From NCBI GenBank assembly GCA_963776705.1, contig CAVZOA010000041.1, forward strand, positions 181,873 to 245,872: a DNA stretch of 64,000 nt, written 5' to 3'. Origin of the DNA: Palleronia sp963776705 (lineage in GTDB: Bacteria; Pseudomonadota; Alphaproteobacteria; Rhodobacterales; Rhodobacteraceae). Numbering within the stretch: position 1 is the stretch's first letter; each line of letters begins with the position of its first letter. The position numbers and the translations under genes were made by a program. A model generated the notes under the pieces. It had not been told where the DNA came from. It searched no databases and saw nothing but the letters and a program-made list of their open reading frames with translations. This document shows positions 17,000 to 25,213 of this stretch, in pieces.

Positions 17000-17203
17000 G
17001 GCTGTTCTCCCTTCGATGCCTGGGCCCGGCAACCAGTCGTGAGCCCGTTATTTCCATCGTATCGGGGAACAGCCGCCCTCCGAGATCTTGAAGCGCCCTC
17101 GGGGCGACTCGCTCCCGCGATTACCCCATGTGGATGGCTCCCGCTCCCGGCATCGCAATGTGCCACATTGGGTGCTGTCACAGACCCATCGAGGGAGCCA
17201 TCC

Positions 17204-18208
17204 ATGGACGAGATTACCACCATCGGCGTCGATCTTGCCAAGAGCGTTTTCCAGATCCACGGCGTCCGGGAGGACGGTACGGTCGCGCTGCGCCGGAAGC
17301 TGCGGCGCGGCCAGGTTCTGGCCTTCTTCGAGGCCTGTCCGCCCTGCCTTGTCGGCTTGGAAGCCTGCGGTGGTGCGCACTTCTGGGCCCGCGAACTGAT
17401 CGCCCTGGGCCACGACGTGCGGATCATGCCGGCGGCTTACGTGAAGCCGTATGTAAAGCGAGGGAAGACGGACGCTGCTGACGCCGAGGCGATTTGCGAA
17501 GCGGTGACGCGCCCGACGATGCGCTTCGTCCCGGTGAAGTCGGCCGCGCGCCAGGGCGCACTGGTCGACCACAAGACCCGGGACTTCCTGGTTCGCCAGC
17601 AGACCCAGCTGGTGAACACGATCCGGGCCCACCTGGCCGAGTTCGGGCTGGTCTGTGCCCGCGGCCTCCATAATGCAGATCGCCTGCTCGCCCTGATCGC
17701 GGAGGCGCCGGAGGCGGCGCGACCCGCTCTGGACCTCCTGGCCGGGCAGCTCTGCGAGACCCGGGACCGGATCAAGGCGGTCACCGATCGGATCGCGGCG
17801 GCCCAAAAGGAAGATCCGCTCGCCCGGCGGCTGACGACGATCCCCGGGATCGGCTCGCTATCCTCGAGCGCCTTCGCCGCCACCACGCCGGAGGTGGAGA
17901 CCTTCAGGACGGGGCGGGATTACGCGGCCTGGCTCGGCCTCACCCCGCGGCCCCATTCGAGCGGCGGCAAGGAAAGACTTGGCCGGATCTCCAAGGCGGG
18001 CAACCGCTATCTTCGGCGACTTCTGTACCTGGGCGCGATGGCGCAGATCAGTGCAAGACGTTCCGGCAAGCCAGGTACGGACTGGCTGTGGCGGATGCTG
18101 GAGCGCAAACCGGTGAAGGTGGTGGCCGTCGCGCTGGCCAATCGTATGGCGCGGATCGTCTGGGCGCTCATCAAGACCGGAGACAGTTACCGGGCCAGTA
18201 CGGCCTGA
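17204..18208 (+). CDS. IS1111-type (IS110 family) transposase, copy 2
   Basis: 334-residue DEDD transposase starting MDEITTIGVDLAKSVFQIHG; the ATG follows a GAGGGAGCC ribosome-binding stretch. The catalytic acidic residues are in GVDLAKS, GLEACGGAHFWA and KRGKTDAADAEAICEAV. The C-terminal transposase_20 helix-hairpin-helix reads RRLTTIPGIGSLSSSAFAAT, and the AWLGLTPRPHSSGGKERLGR stretch holds the catalytic serine region. The frame is intact. Copy 3 differs at a few residues (for example RIKAVTDRIAA here against RIEEVAARIAA), so the two are real separate copies. Confidence 0.94.
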   Translation: MDEITTIGVDLAKSVFQIHGVREDGTVALRRKLRRGQVLAFFEACPPCLVGLEACGGAHFWARELIALGHDVRIMPAAYVKPYVKRGKTDAADAEAICEAVTRPTMRFVPVKSAARQGALVDHKTRDFLVRQQTQLVNTIRAHLAEFGLVCARGLHNADRLLALIAEAPEAARPALDLLAGQLCETRDRIKAVTDRIAAAQKEDPLARRLTTIPGIGSLSSSAFAATTPEVETFRTGRDYAAWLGLTPRPHSSGGKERLGRISKAGNRYLRRLLYLGAMAQISARRSGKPGTDWLWRMLERKPVKVVAVALANRMARIVWALIKTGDSYRASTA

Positions 18209-18453
18209 ACGGAACAGCCGGGGTGCGTCCCGGCATCGAGACGGTGAGGCGCGGCGTGAGGTGATGGCAACGGACGGCGACACGGCATTCGGGACACCCA
18301 GTTCGGACCGACGCGCCTTCGAGCGCGTGCCATTGATTTGGACCCGACCGCCGGCGGACTTCATCAGGGCGCGCAGCCAAGGCGCTGCATCTTCGACGCC
18401 GTACACATGGCCGCGACCGACCAGGTGCCGAACCCTAACAACGCCCTTGCCAC
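18209..18453 (+). ncRNA. Candidate IS1111 bridge/seek RNA region, copy 2
   Basis: Long non-coding segment between the transposase stop and the right inverted repeat, where IS1111-group elements encode their guide RNA. GCCAAGGCGC (18376-18385) equals the reconstructed target's left side plus CG core, and TGGCCGCG (18408-18415) is the complement of core plus right side, CGCGGCCA. The first guide is displayed by a hairpin: GCAGC (18373-18377), loop CAAGGC, GCTGC (18384-18388). Guides are 22 bases apart. No reading frame here is plausible. RNA ends and promoter were not located. Confidence 0.6.
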
Positions 18454-18494
18454 GCGGGAGCCATCCACACACGGTCCGAGAGACATTGGCGAAC

Positions 18495-19339
18495 GCGGCC
18501 AGGGACTGGATGGCGGCGCGAGCGGAGGACCTCCTGCCGGTGGAGTACTTCCACGTCGTCTTCACCCTGCCGGCGGAGATCGCCCGCATCGCGTACTGGA
18601 ACAAGCGCGAGGTCTACGGGCTGCTGTTCAAGGTCTCGGCGGAGACGGTGACGACGATCGCCGCCGATCCCCGTCACCTCGGGGCGCGCCTCGGCATGAT
18701 CGAGCGTGCTCCACACCTGGGGCTCGGCACTTACGCACCATCCGCATGTCCACATGATCGTGCCCGGCGGCGGCCTGTCGCCGGCGGCAGCCGTTGGATC
18801 GCCTGCCGCCCCGGGTTCTTCCTGCCGGTGCGCGTCCTGTCGCGGCTGTTCCGGAGGCTCTTCCTCGAAGGGCTGGTGGCCCTGCACAAGGCAGGAGGGC
18901 TTCGATTCTTCGGCGAACTGGAGGGGCTGGCGGATCCCGCCGTCTTCGCCGCCTGGCTGGCCCCGCTGCGCAAGACCGAATGGGTGGTCTACGCCAAGCC
19001 GCCTTTCGGCGGGCCCGAGGCCGTGCTGACCTACCTCAGCCGCTATACCCACCGCGTCGCGATCTCGAACCATCGCTTGGTCAGCGCCGATGCCGAGACC
19101 GTCGCGTTCCGCTGGAAAGATTACCGGATCAAGACCGGCGACCGGCAAAAGGTCATGCGGCTGGCCACGGACGAGTTCATCCGCCGGTTCCTGATCCACG
19201 TCCTACCGGACGGGTTCCACCGCATCCGGCACTACGGCCTGCTGGCCGGCGCGACCCGCCCTGCGCGAGCCGTGTCCGTGCTGCGGCGGACCGATGCGCA
19301 TCGTCGAGATTTTCCGCCGCGGCGAGAGACCATCATCCC
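18495..19339 (+). pseudogene. IS91-family (Y2) transposase, 3' part, copy 2 (degenerate)
   Basis: Starts with AARDWMAARAEDLLPVEYFH like the other copies. An extra G at about 18702 shifts the frame through the HTWGSALTHHPH motif and it recovers near 18790 (WIACRPGFFLPVRVLSRLF). From there the sequence is a diverged version (GGLRFFGELEGLADPAVFAA). Near 19255 about 120 bases are missing, so LLAGATRP leads in another frame to LREPCPCCGGPMRIVEIFRR. Clearly inactive. Confidence 0.8.
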
Positions 19340-19702
19340 GCGCCCCGCCATGGGAGCAGGCCGCATGACGAACCGCCCGTCCGTGTCACGATATCTGACC
19401 CGGTTCCCGTTCGAGTTCCGGACCGCCTCCGGCTTGCCCGATACCATGATCGGATCGCAAACATCCGGTCACAGGCGTCGTCCGCGCTCAGAAAATACCC
19501 TTGCCGGAAATCAAGACGCCTCTGGTTGCCGTCGACCTCAGTCCGACGGTCGGCCAAACACCTCCGTCGCCGGGACCCTCAGCGCACTTTTCCCATAGAC
19601 AGTGCCAGGCCCACGCGGCTTCCTCCTTCCGAGGTTTGTCAACGCGGGCCGAGGCCCGCAGGACGCCCGACGTCACGCAACGGCCCGCATCGAAAAACCT
19701 TC
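19340..19702 (+). repeat. IS91 3' terminal region, copy 2 (diverged)
   Basis: About 360 non-coding bases that correspond to the terminal region of copies 1 and 3, recognisable by GGCTTCCTCCTTCCGAGG, CAACGCGGGCCGAGG and CGAAAAACCTTCA. The final CCAAACC of the other copies is missing; the sequence passes straight into the C69 peptidase fragment. No gene is seen. Confidence 0.5.
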
Positions 19703-20320
19703 AGGATCGCCGACGACGAAGCGGGCTACGGACAGGTCGCCAACCTGCACGCGGAGACCGAAGCGGACCTCGTTCAGATATGGGTGGCCCCGACCGGATC
19801 GGTGACGACGCCGTTCCTTCCGTGGTGGCTCGGGGTGCAGGAGGTGCCGCTCGAATACGGGCAGCACCGCTACCTGACGAAGGATGCGGCCTCATCCTTC
19901 CTGAACCCGGATTTCCGGGAACAGGAGGGTACGGAATTTGCCGGTCGGATCTTCAAGCGCCTGATGTATCTGACCTGTACGCGGCAGGACGCCTATCTGC
20001 CACTCGTCGTCGAGGCCGTGAACGCCTTCGAGACGGAGAGCATGGCCGATCTCGGCTGGGTCGAATCCGGGGCCCGAGGCCTGAAGGAGAGCGGCGATCG
20101 GGAGAGCGCAGTGGCGTTGCTGACCCATTACGCCACGACCCGCGCCGGCGAGGCCCTAGATCTCGGCAACGTGATGGTGGATGCGGTCGAGGGGCATTTG
20201 CGCCTGACAGGGGGCCTCGAGTCGCCCGAGGGCGACCTGATCAACGACCAGTGGCGAGGCGGCGAGACGGTGAATTGTCTGCCCGACGCCGATCCGGACC
20301 GACCGGCCGACGAGCAGTAG
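19703..20320 (+). pseudogene. C69-family dipeptidase, C-terminal fragment cut by IS91
   Basis: About 205 residues with features of secernin/PepD-type C69 peptidases: VAPTGSVTTPFLPWWLGVQE, YGQHRYLTKDAASSFLNPDF and EFAGRIFKRLMYLTCTRQDA. The frame has no start codon of its own; it continues back into the IS91 end. The catalytic N-terminal cysteine part is absent from the window, so the gene has been cut. The 3' end overlaps the 3' end of the convergent Nudix gene by 80 bases. Confidence 0.6.
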
Positions 20321-20777
20321 TCGCCGTCGGCAGGCCGCGCGCCCGAGCCTCGCGGACGAGATGCGCCGCGTCACCGGCATTGCCCAGCGCGCGGGCCGCG
20401 ACCGGCACGCGAAGCCACACCGCGCTGTGGCCCGGCTCGGGCGGCGGGCCGATCCGCAGGAGGGGCCGCGCGGCGTAGATGTGGCAGATCTTCTCCGCGT
20501 GGATGCGGTATTCCGGCATCCAGACGAACCGGCGGAAGGCGCCGATCCGCCGCGGCCCGGCAATGCGCCACCCCGTCTCCTCGAACACTTCGCGGTGCAG
20601 CGCCTGAAGCGGGAACTCGCCCGCGTCGATCCCGCCGCCCGGAAGCTGGAATTCCCGTTCGGGCGTTTTCTGGTGGGTCAACAGCACCCGGTCTCCGCGG
20701 ATCAGGACGGCGTAGATGCCGGGCCGTCTGACGTAGCGTCGGCGGGGCTCCGGTGGCGGGCCGTAGCGGGCAATCAT
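20241..20777 (-). CDS. Nudix hydrolase
   Basis: 178-residue Nudix protein. After a proline-rich start (MIARYGPPPEPRRRYVRRPG) come IYAVLIRGDRVLLTHQ and the Nudix box GGGIDAGEFPLQALHREVFE followed by ETGW, which fits the GX5EX7REVXEEXGU consensus. The C-terminal 40 residues are arginine-rich and overlap the 3' end of the C69 fragment on the other strand, so the true stop could be earlier if a frameshift is hidden. Substrate is unknown; Nudix enzymes cleave nucleoside diphosphates linked to other groups. Confidence 0.85.
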   Translation of the reverse strand: MIARYGPPPEPRRRYVRRPGIYAVLIRGDRVLLTHQKTPEREFQLPGGGIDAGEFPLQALHREVFEETGWRIAGPRRIGAFRRFVWMPEYRIHAEKICHIYAARPLLRIGPPPEPGHSAVWLRVPVAARALGNAGDAAHLVREARARGLPTATTARRPVGPDRRRADNSPSRRLATGR

Positions 20778-20857
20778 CGGATATCACCGGGTTCAAGGGG
20801 GCGTTGTGGCTCCTATATGGACGCGGTATGCCAATTCCCGGTCCTGCAAGGAAGCCC

Positions 20858-21859
20858 ATGACCCTCGGATCCGCCATCGCCTGGGACGATACCGTCCTGC
20901 CTTTCCAGCTCGACCGGTCGGATATACGCGGACGGGTGGCGCGGCTCGACGGGGTGCTGGAGCAGGTGCTGGCACAGCACGACTACCCTCCGGCGATCGA
21001 GGCGCTGGTTGCGGAGGCGGCGATGCTGACGGCGCTGATCGGCCAGACGATCAAGCTGCGCTGGAAGCTCTCGCTTCAGGTCCGCGGCGACGGTCCGGTG
21101 CGACTCATCGCGACGGATTACTACGCGCCCGGAGAGGATGGCAGTCCGGCCTGGATGCGTGCCTACGCGAGCTTCGACGAGGAAAGAGTCGCGCAAGAGC
21201 ATGAGCCCTTCGGGCAGATCGGCAAGGGATATTTCGCGCTCCTGCTCGATCAGGGAGACGGGATGAAGCCCTATTCGGGGATAACGCCGATTGCGGGCGG
21301 GTCGCTGTCCTCCTGCGCGGAAACCTATTTCGCCCAGTCCGAGCAATTGCCGACGCGGTTCGCGCTGAGCTTCGGGCAGGCGCGCCAGCCCGGCGAGGCG
21401 TCGCGCTGGCGGGCCGGCGGCGTGATGCTCCAGCACATGCCCAAGGCTTCTCCGCTCCGCCCCGACGCGGGCGGGTCCGGCGAGGCGGGCCTCCTCGCGG
21501 CCGAGGACGTGCTCGACGGGGATGAGGCGGAAAACTGGAGCCGCGCCAACTACTTGCTCGATACGGTCGAGGAGACGGAGCTGATCGGGCCGCATGTCCA
21601 GCCGACGGAACTGCTCGTCCGGCTCTTCCACGAGGAGACGCCGAGAGTGTTCGACGCGCAGCCGGTGACCTTCGGCTGCACCTGCGGGCCGGAAAAGGTG
21701 CGGCAGACACTTTCCATTTATTCCCAGAGGGATATCGCGCAGATGACCACCGAGGAGGGAATGGTCACGGCGGATTGCCAGTTCTGCGGCGCTCATTACG
21801 AGTTCGATCCGAAAACGCTGGGTTTCGAGGCCGAACGGGCGCCGGGCGAGGGTGAGTGA
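20858..21859 (+). CDS. hslO: Redox-regulated chaperone Hsp33
   Basis: Cytoplasmic holdase chaperone activated by oxidation of its zinc cysteines. The 333-residue protein starts MTLGSAIAWDDTVLPFQLDR (ATG 20858 after AAGGAAG) and ends with the zinc site: CTCGPEK (CxC) and, 30 residues on, CQFC (CxxC). The stretch between has the linker SIYSQRDIAQMTTEEGMVTA. Length is slightly above the E. coli protein, as usual for alphaproteobacteria. An in-frame start further upstream (20753) lies in the divergent Nudix gene and is not used. The stop overlaps the GTG start of the next gene by 8 bases. Confidence 0.93.
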   Translation: MTLGSAIAWDDTVLPFQLDRSDIRGRVARLDGVLEQVLAQHDYPPAIEALVAEAAMLTALIGQTIKLRWKLSLQVRGDGPVRLIATDYYAPGEDGSPAWMRAYASFDEERVAQEHEPFGQIGKGYFALLLDQGDGMKPYSGITPIAGGSLSSCAETYFAQSEQLPTRFALSFGQARQPGEASRWRAGGVMLQHMPKASPLRPDAGGSGEAGLLAAEDVLDGDEAENWSRANYLLDTVEETELIGPHVQPTELLVRLFHEETPRVFDAQPVTFGCTCGPEKVRQTLSIYSQRDIAQMTTEEGMVTADCQFCGAHYEFDPKTLGFEAERAPGEGE

Positions 21860-22436
21860 CCTGCGCGACAGGCTTGCCCTGGCCCTGAAACGGGATGTCG
21901 GAGAAACGTCGGATTTCGATATGAATCCCGTCGGGGCCCGGATCGGAACGCGGCCGCTCCGCGGTGCCGCCGTCCTTGTCGCGGTGACCCGGGAGGCGCG
22001 GGTGATCCTGACCAAGCGCTCCTCGTCGCTCAGCCAGCATCCGGGCCAGATCGCCTTCCCGGGAGGCAAGGTCGAGCCGCAGGATGCCGGGCCGCGGGCC
22101 GCCGCGCTCCGCGAAGCCTGGGAGGAGACGGGATTGCCGCCCGACAGCGTGGAGATCCTCGGCGAGTTGCCGGGCCACGAGACGGTCACGGGATATTCCA
22201 TGACGCCGGTCCTTGCCCTAGTCCGCGGCCGCCCGTTGCTCAGGCCCGAAGCGGGGGAGGTCGCGGAGATCTTCGAGGTGCCGCTCTCCCATCTGACGGA
22301 TCCGTCCGCCTATTCCCTGCAATCGCGCATGTGGCGCGGCACCGAGCGGCGCTACTACACGGTGCCCTGGGGACCCTACTACGTCTGGGGCGCGACGGCC
22401 CGGATCCTGCGCGCGCTGGCGGAGCGGATGGCGTGA
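21852..22436 (+). CDS. CoA pyrophosphatase-type Nudix hydrolase
   Basis: 194-residue Nudix protein resembling NudL/Nudt7 enzymes that hydrolyse coenzyme A. It has VILTKRSSSLSQHPGQIAFP, the UPF0035-type motif, immediately before the Nudix box GGKVEPQDAGPRAAALREAW and EETGL. GTG start at 21852 lies inside the hslO stop region, and its own stop overlaps the GTG start of cca (GTGA), so hslO, this gene and cca are translationally coupled. The operon order hslO-nudix-cca is typical of Rhodobacteraceae. Confidence 0.9.
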   Translation: MSDLRDRLALALKRDVGETSDFDMNPVGARIGTRPLRGAAVLVAVTREARVILTKRSSSLSQHPGQIAFPGGKVEPQDAGPRAAALREAWEETGLPPDSVEILGELPGHETVTGYSMTPVLALVRGRPLLRPEAGEVAEIFEVPLSHLTDPSAYSLQSRMWRGTERRYYTVPWGPYYVWGATARILRALAERMA

Positions 22437-23582
22437 GGGTCGACGGTCCCTGGCGGCGCGAGGCCGGGGCGCAGGCACTGATGGCGGCGCTCGCCTCTGC
22501 GGGGCACCGGGCGCTCTTCGTCGGTGGCTGCGTGCGCAACGCGGTGCTCGGCGCGCCGGTGGACGACATCGACCTCGCCACGGACGCCCCTCCCGAACGG
22601 GTGATGGAGGTCGCCGCCGAAGCCGGGTTGAAGACCGTGCCGACGGGACTCGACCACGGCACCGTCACGGCTGTGGCTGCGGGACGGGCGCTCGAGGTCA
22701 CGACCTTCCGCCGCGACGTCAGGACCGACGGTCGGCACGCGGTTGTCGCCTTCTCGACGGAGGTGGCGGAGGATGCCGCGCGGCGGGACTTCACGATGAA
22801 CGCGCTCTACGCGGAGGCGGACGGGACGGTCGTGGATCCGCTCGGCAGCTGGCCGGATCTGATGGCGCGGCGGGTGCGCTTCGTGGGCGCCGCGGCCGAA
22901 CGGATCGCCGAGGACTACCTGCGGATCCTGCGCTATTTCCGGTTCCATGCCTGGTACGGCGATCCGGAGCAGGGCATCGAGGCCGAGGCGCTCGCGGCCT
23001 GTGCCGCCGGCGCGGAGGGCCTCGAGCGGCTCTCCGCGGAACGGGTCGGCCACGAGATGCTGAAGCTCCTCTCCGCGCCCGACCCCGCCCCCTCCGTCGC
23101 AGCGATGGCGCAGGCCGGACTTCTCGCCCGGGTCCTGCCGGGGGCGGCGGCGACGGCGCTCGCGCCGCTCGTCCATCTCGAGGGACTTCTGGGCGTCCCG
23201 CCTGATTCCCTGCGCCGGCTCGCGTCCCTGGGCGGCGAGGAGGCGACAGGCCGGTTCCGCCTGTCCCGGAAGAAGGACCGGCGGCTCGCGGTGCTCCGGG
23301 CGGGGATTGCCGGCGCGGCAGGCACGGCGGAAAACGCCTGGCGGCTCGGTCGGGAGCCGGCCCGGGACATCGAGTTGCTGCGTGCGGCGAGCTTCTCGGC
23401 GCCGTTGCCGGCCGATCTCGACGCGCGGCTCGACCGGGGCGCGGCGGCGATGTTCCCGGTATCCGGCGCGGATTCTGGCGGATCGCTACGAGGGGCCCGA
23501 GATCGGCCAGCGGCTCGGGGAAATGCAACGGGACTGGATCGCCTCGGGCTTCCGGGCCACGCGGGAGGACCTGCTCGATTGA
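22433..23582 (+). CDS. cca: CCA tRNA nucleotidyltransferase (one frameshift near the end)
   Basis: Adds or repairs the 3' CCA of tRNAs. The nucleotidyltransferase core reads GHRALFVGGCVRNAVLG, then the catalytic DDIDLATDAPPERV, GTVTAVAAGRALEVTTFRRD and RRDFTMNALY. RNA/SrmB-like helical region follows (RFVGAAAERIAEDYLRILRY). Near 23465 an extra G shifts the frame; the ARILADRYEGPEIGQRLGEM end continues in the next frame to the stop at 23580-23582, giving about 382 residues. The GTG start overlaps the preceding stop. IS91 copy 3 begins only 33 bases after the stop, so the gene narrowly escapes disruption. The frameshift is probably a sequence error. Confidence 0.85.
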
Positions 23583-23614
23583 ACGCGGCGGGTGCGCCAG
23601 GATGGCGATGCTCC

Positions 23615-23961
23615 GGTTTGGTGAAGGTTTTCCGATTCGGGCCGCGGCGGCCGCGCGGGTCCGGGCGTGACCTCGGCCCGCGTTGGAAAACCTCCCAAGG
23701 AGGAAGCCGCGGGGTGTTGGCGATGGTCTATGGGGAAAGCGGAGCGGCGTTGCCAACCTCGGCATGAATTTGCGGGCACGATGGCCGGACTGGGATCGAC
23801 GGAGGGTGGTTGCTCCGCGGGTCCGAGGGACCGCTCCATGGCGTTGGGCCCGTTGATCGATGCCGAATTCAGCGGCACGGCGATGCGGCGGCACAGCCCA
23901 GGCTTGTTCCGGATCGCGTGCCTGCTCCGGCTCGGGGGTATCGACGGTGATGGCCCTGTCA
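23615..23961 (-). repeat. IS91 3' terminal region, copy 3
   Basis: Mirror of 12280-12625: contains AGGTTTTCC (23625-23633) and GGAAAACCT (23685-23693) as an inverted repeat near the end. No gene is seen. The boundary with core DNA (CTCC before GGTTTGGTG) is 33 bases from the cca stop. Confidence 0.6.
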
Positions 23962-24927
23962 TCATGCGGCAGCCCTCCGGGGTGGGGCACGGGGAGTCGG
24001 GCGCTCGCCACGCCGGAATGTCTCGACGATCCGCATCGGTCCGCCACAATCGGGGCCCGGCTCTCTCAGGCTCAGCGGCCGGGCCGTGTCGATATCGGTT
24101 GCGCCGGGTTCCGCCGGACCCTGGGCCCCGAGGAGATCCCGAACCCTGGCGATGGTGTCTTTGCGGCCCGCGCTGGCAAGCAGGCCGTAGTGACGGATGC
24201 GGTGGAAGCCGTCCGGCAGGACGTGGATCAGGAAGCGGCGGATGAACTCGTCTGTCGCGATCCGCATGACCTTGAGGCGGTCGCGGTTCTTGATCCGATA
24301 ATCCTTCCAGCGGAACGCGACGGTCTCGGCATCGGCGCTGACCAGTCGGCTGTTCGAAATCGCCACGCGGTGGGTGTAGCGGCCGAGATAGGCCAGCACG
24401 GCCTCGGGCCCGCCGAAGGGAGGCTTGGCGTAGACCACCCACTCGACCTTGCGCAGCGGCGCCAGCCAGGAGGCGAAGGCGACAGGGTCCGCCAGGTCCC
24501 CAAGGTCGGCGAAGCAGGCGAGCTTGCCGGCCTCATGGAGTGCCGAGAGCCCGTCCAGGAACAGGCGCCGGAACAGCCGCGACAGAACCCGGACGGGCAG
24601 GAAGAACCCCGGGCGGCAGGACACCCACCGGGCGCCATCCGGCGACAGGCCGCCGCCGGGGACGATCATGTGGACATGCGGATGGTGCGTAAGTGCCGAG
24701 CCCCAGGTGTGGAGCACGCTGATCATGCCGAGGCGCGCCCCGAGGTGACGGGGATCGGCGGCGATCGTCGTCACCGTCTCCGCCGAGACCTTGAACAACA
24801 GCCCGTAGACCTCGCGCTTGTTCCAGTACGCGATGCGGGCGATCTCCGCCGGCAGGGTGAAGACGACGTGGAAGTACTCCACCGGCAGGAGGTCCTCCGC
24901 TCGCGCCGCCATCCAGTCCCTGGCCGC
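23962..24927 (-). pseudogene. IS91-family (Y2) transposase, 3' part, copy 3
   Basis: Almost identical to 11314-12279, including THHPHVHMIVPGGGLSPDGA and YLGRYTHRVAISNSRLVSAD; one clear difference is REPGPDCGG in place of REPCPDCGG, which removes a zinc-finger cysteine. Its N-terminal part is at 26297-26545, 1.4 kb away across the IS1111-type insertion. Not translatable as one protein. Confidence 0.85.
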
Positions 24928-24968
24928 GTTCGCCAATGTCTCTCGGACCGTGTGTGGATGGCTCCCGC

Positions 24969-25213
24969 GTGGCAAGGGCGTTGTTAGGGTTCGGCACCTG
25001 GTCGGTCGCGGCCATGTGTACGGCGTCGAAGATGCAGCGCCTTGGCTGCGCGCCCTGATGAAGTCCGCCGGCGGTCGGGTCCAAATCAATGGCACGCGCT
25101 CGAAGGCGCGTCGGTCCGAACTGGGTGTCCCGAATGCCGTGTCGCCGTCCGTTGCCATCACCTCACGCCGCGCCTCACCGTCTCGATGCCGGGACGCACC
25201 CCGGCTGTTCCGT
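24969..25213 (-). ncRNA. Candidate IS1111 bridge/seek RNA region, copy 3
   Basis: Same non-coding segment as copy 2 on the minus strand. Left guide GCCAAGGCGC is the complement of 25037-25046 within a hairpin (25034-25049); right guide TGGCCGCG is the complement of 25007-25014. The guides match the IS91 transposase site that this element occupies. Inferred, not observed, as an RNA. Confidence 0.55.

Larger units (their letters stand above)
15736..17131 (-). mobile_element. IS110-family element B, inserted at the IS1111 left end
   Basis: Comparison with the undisturbed copy 3 defines the insertion exactly. The undisturbed sequence reads GATGGG-GT-GGATGGC; here GATGGG-GT is followed by foreign TTGTCTAATCG..., and the foreign DNA ends ...TTACCCCAT-GT followed by GGATGGC. 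The element is therefore about 1394 bases with a GT dinucleotide at both junctions and no longer target duplication, as expected for IS110-type recombination. One transposase gene lies on the minus strand; about 235 bases of 3' non-coding DNA follow it. Confidence 0.85.
15710..18493 (+). mobile_element. IS1111-type element copy 2 (split by an IS110 insertion)
   Basis: Left end at 15710-15735, rest at 17130-18493; joined, it is 1390 bases, the same as copy 3. Perfect 15-base inverted repeats lie inside both ends: GTGGATGGCTCCCGC at 17130-17144 and its complement at 18454-18468. Such subterminal repeats and a long 3' non-coding end identify the IS1111 subgroup of IS110. The outer ends also share GCCAATG/CATTGGC. 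The target is the IS91 transposase gene between CCAAGG and CGGCCAGG. Confidence 0.8.
14448..19702 (+). mobile_element. IS91-family element copy 2, interrupted by IS1111 and IS110
   Basis: The left end at CCCAAGGACGAAG is placed by comparison with copy 3 (inverted, ending at 27580). Order: tyrosine recombinase, N-terminal part of the Y2 transposase, then the IS1111-type element, itself invaded by a second IS110-family element, then the rest of the Y2 transposase and the IS91 terminus. The 3' transposase part of this copy differs from copies 1 and 3 and has an internal deletion. The right end at 19702 cuts into a C69 peptidase gene. Confidence 0.8.

Noticed and set aside
20241..20320. Nudix 3' end overlapping the C69 fragment taken as a frameshift
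   Set aside because: No alternative frame gives a better C-terminus; an 80-base convergent overlap is possible, so the annotated stop is kept.
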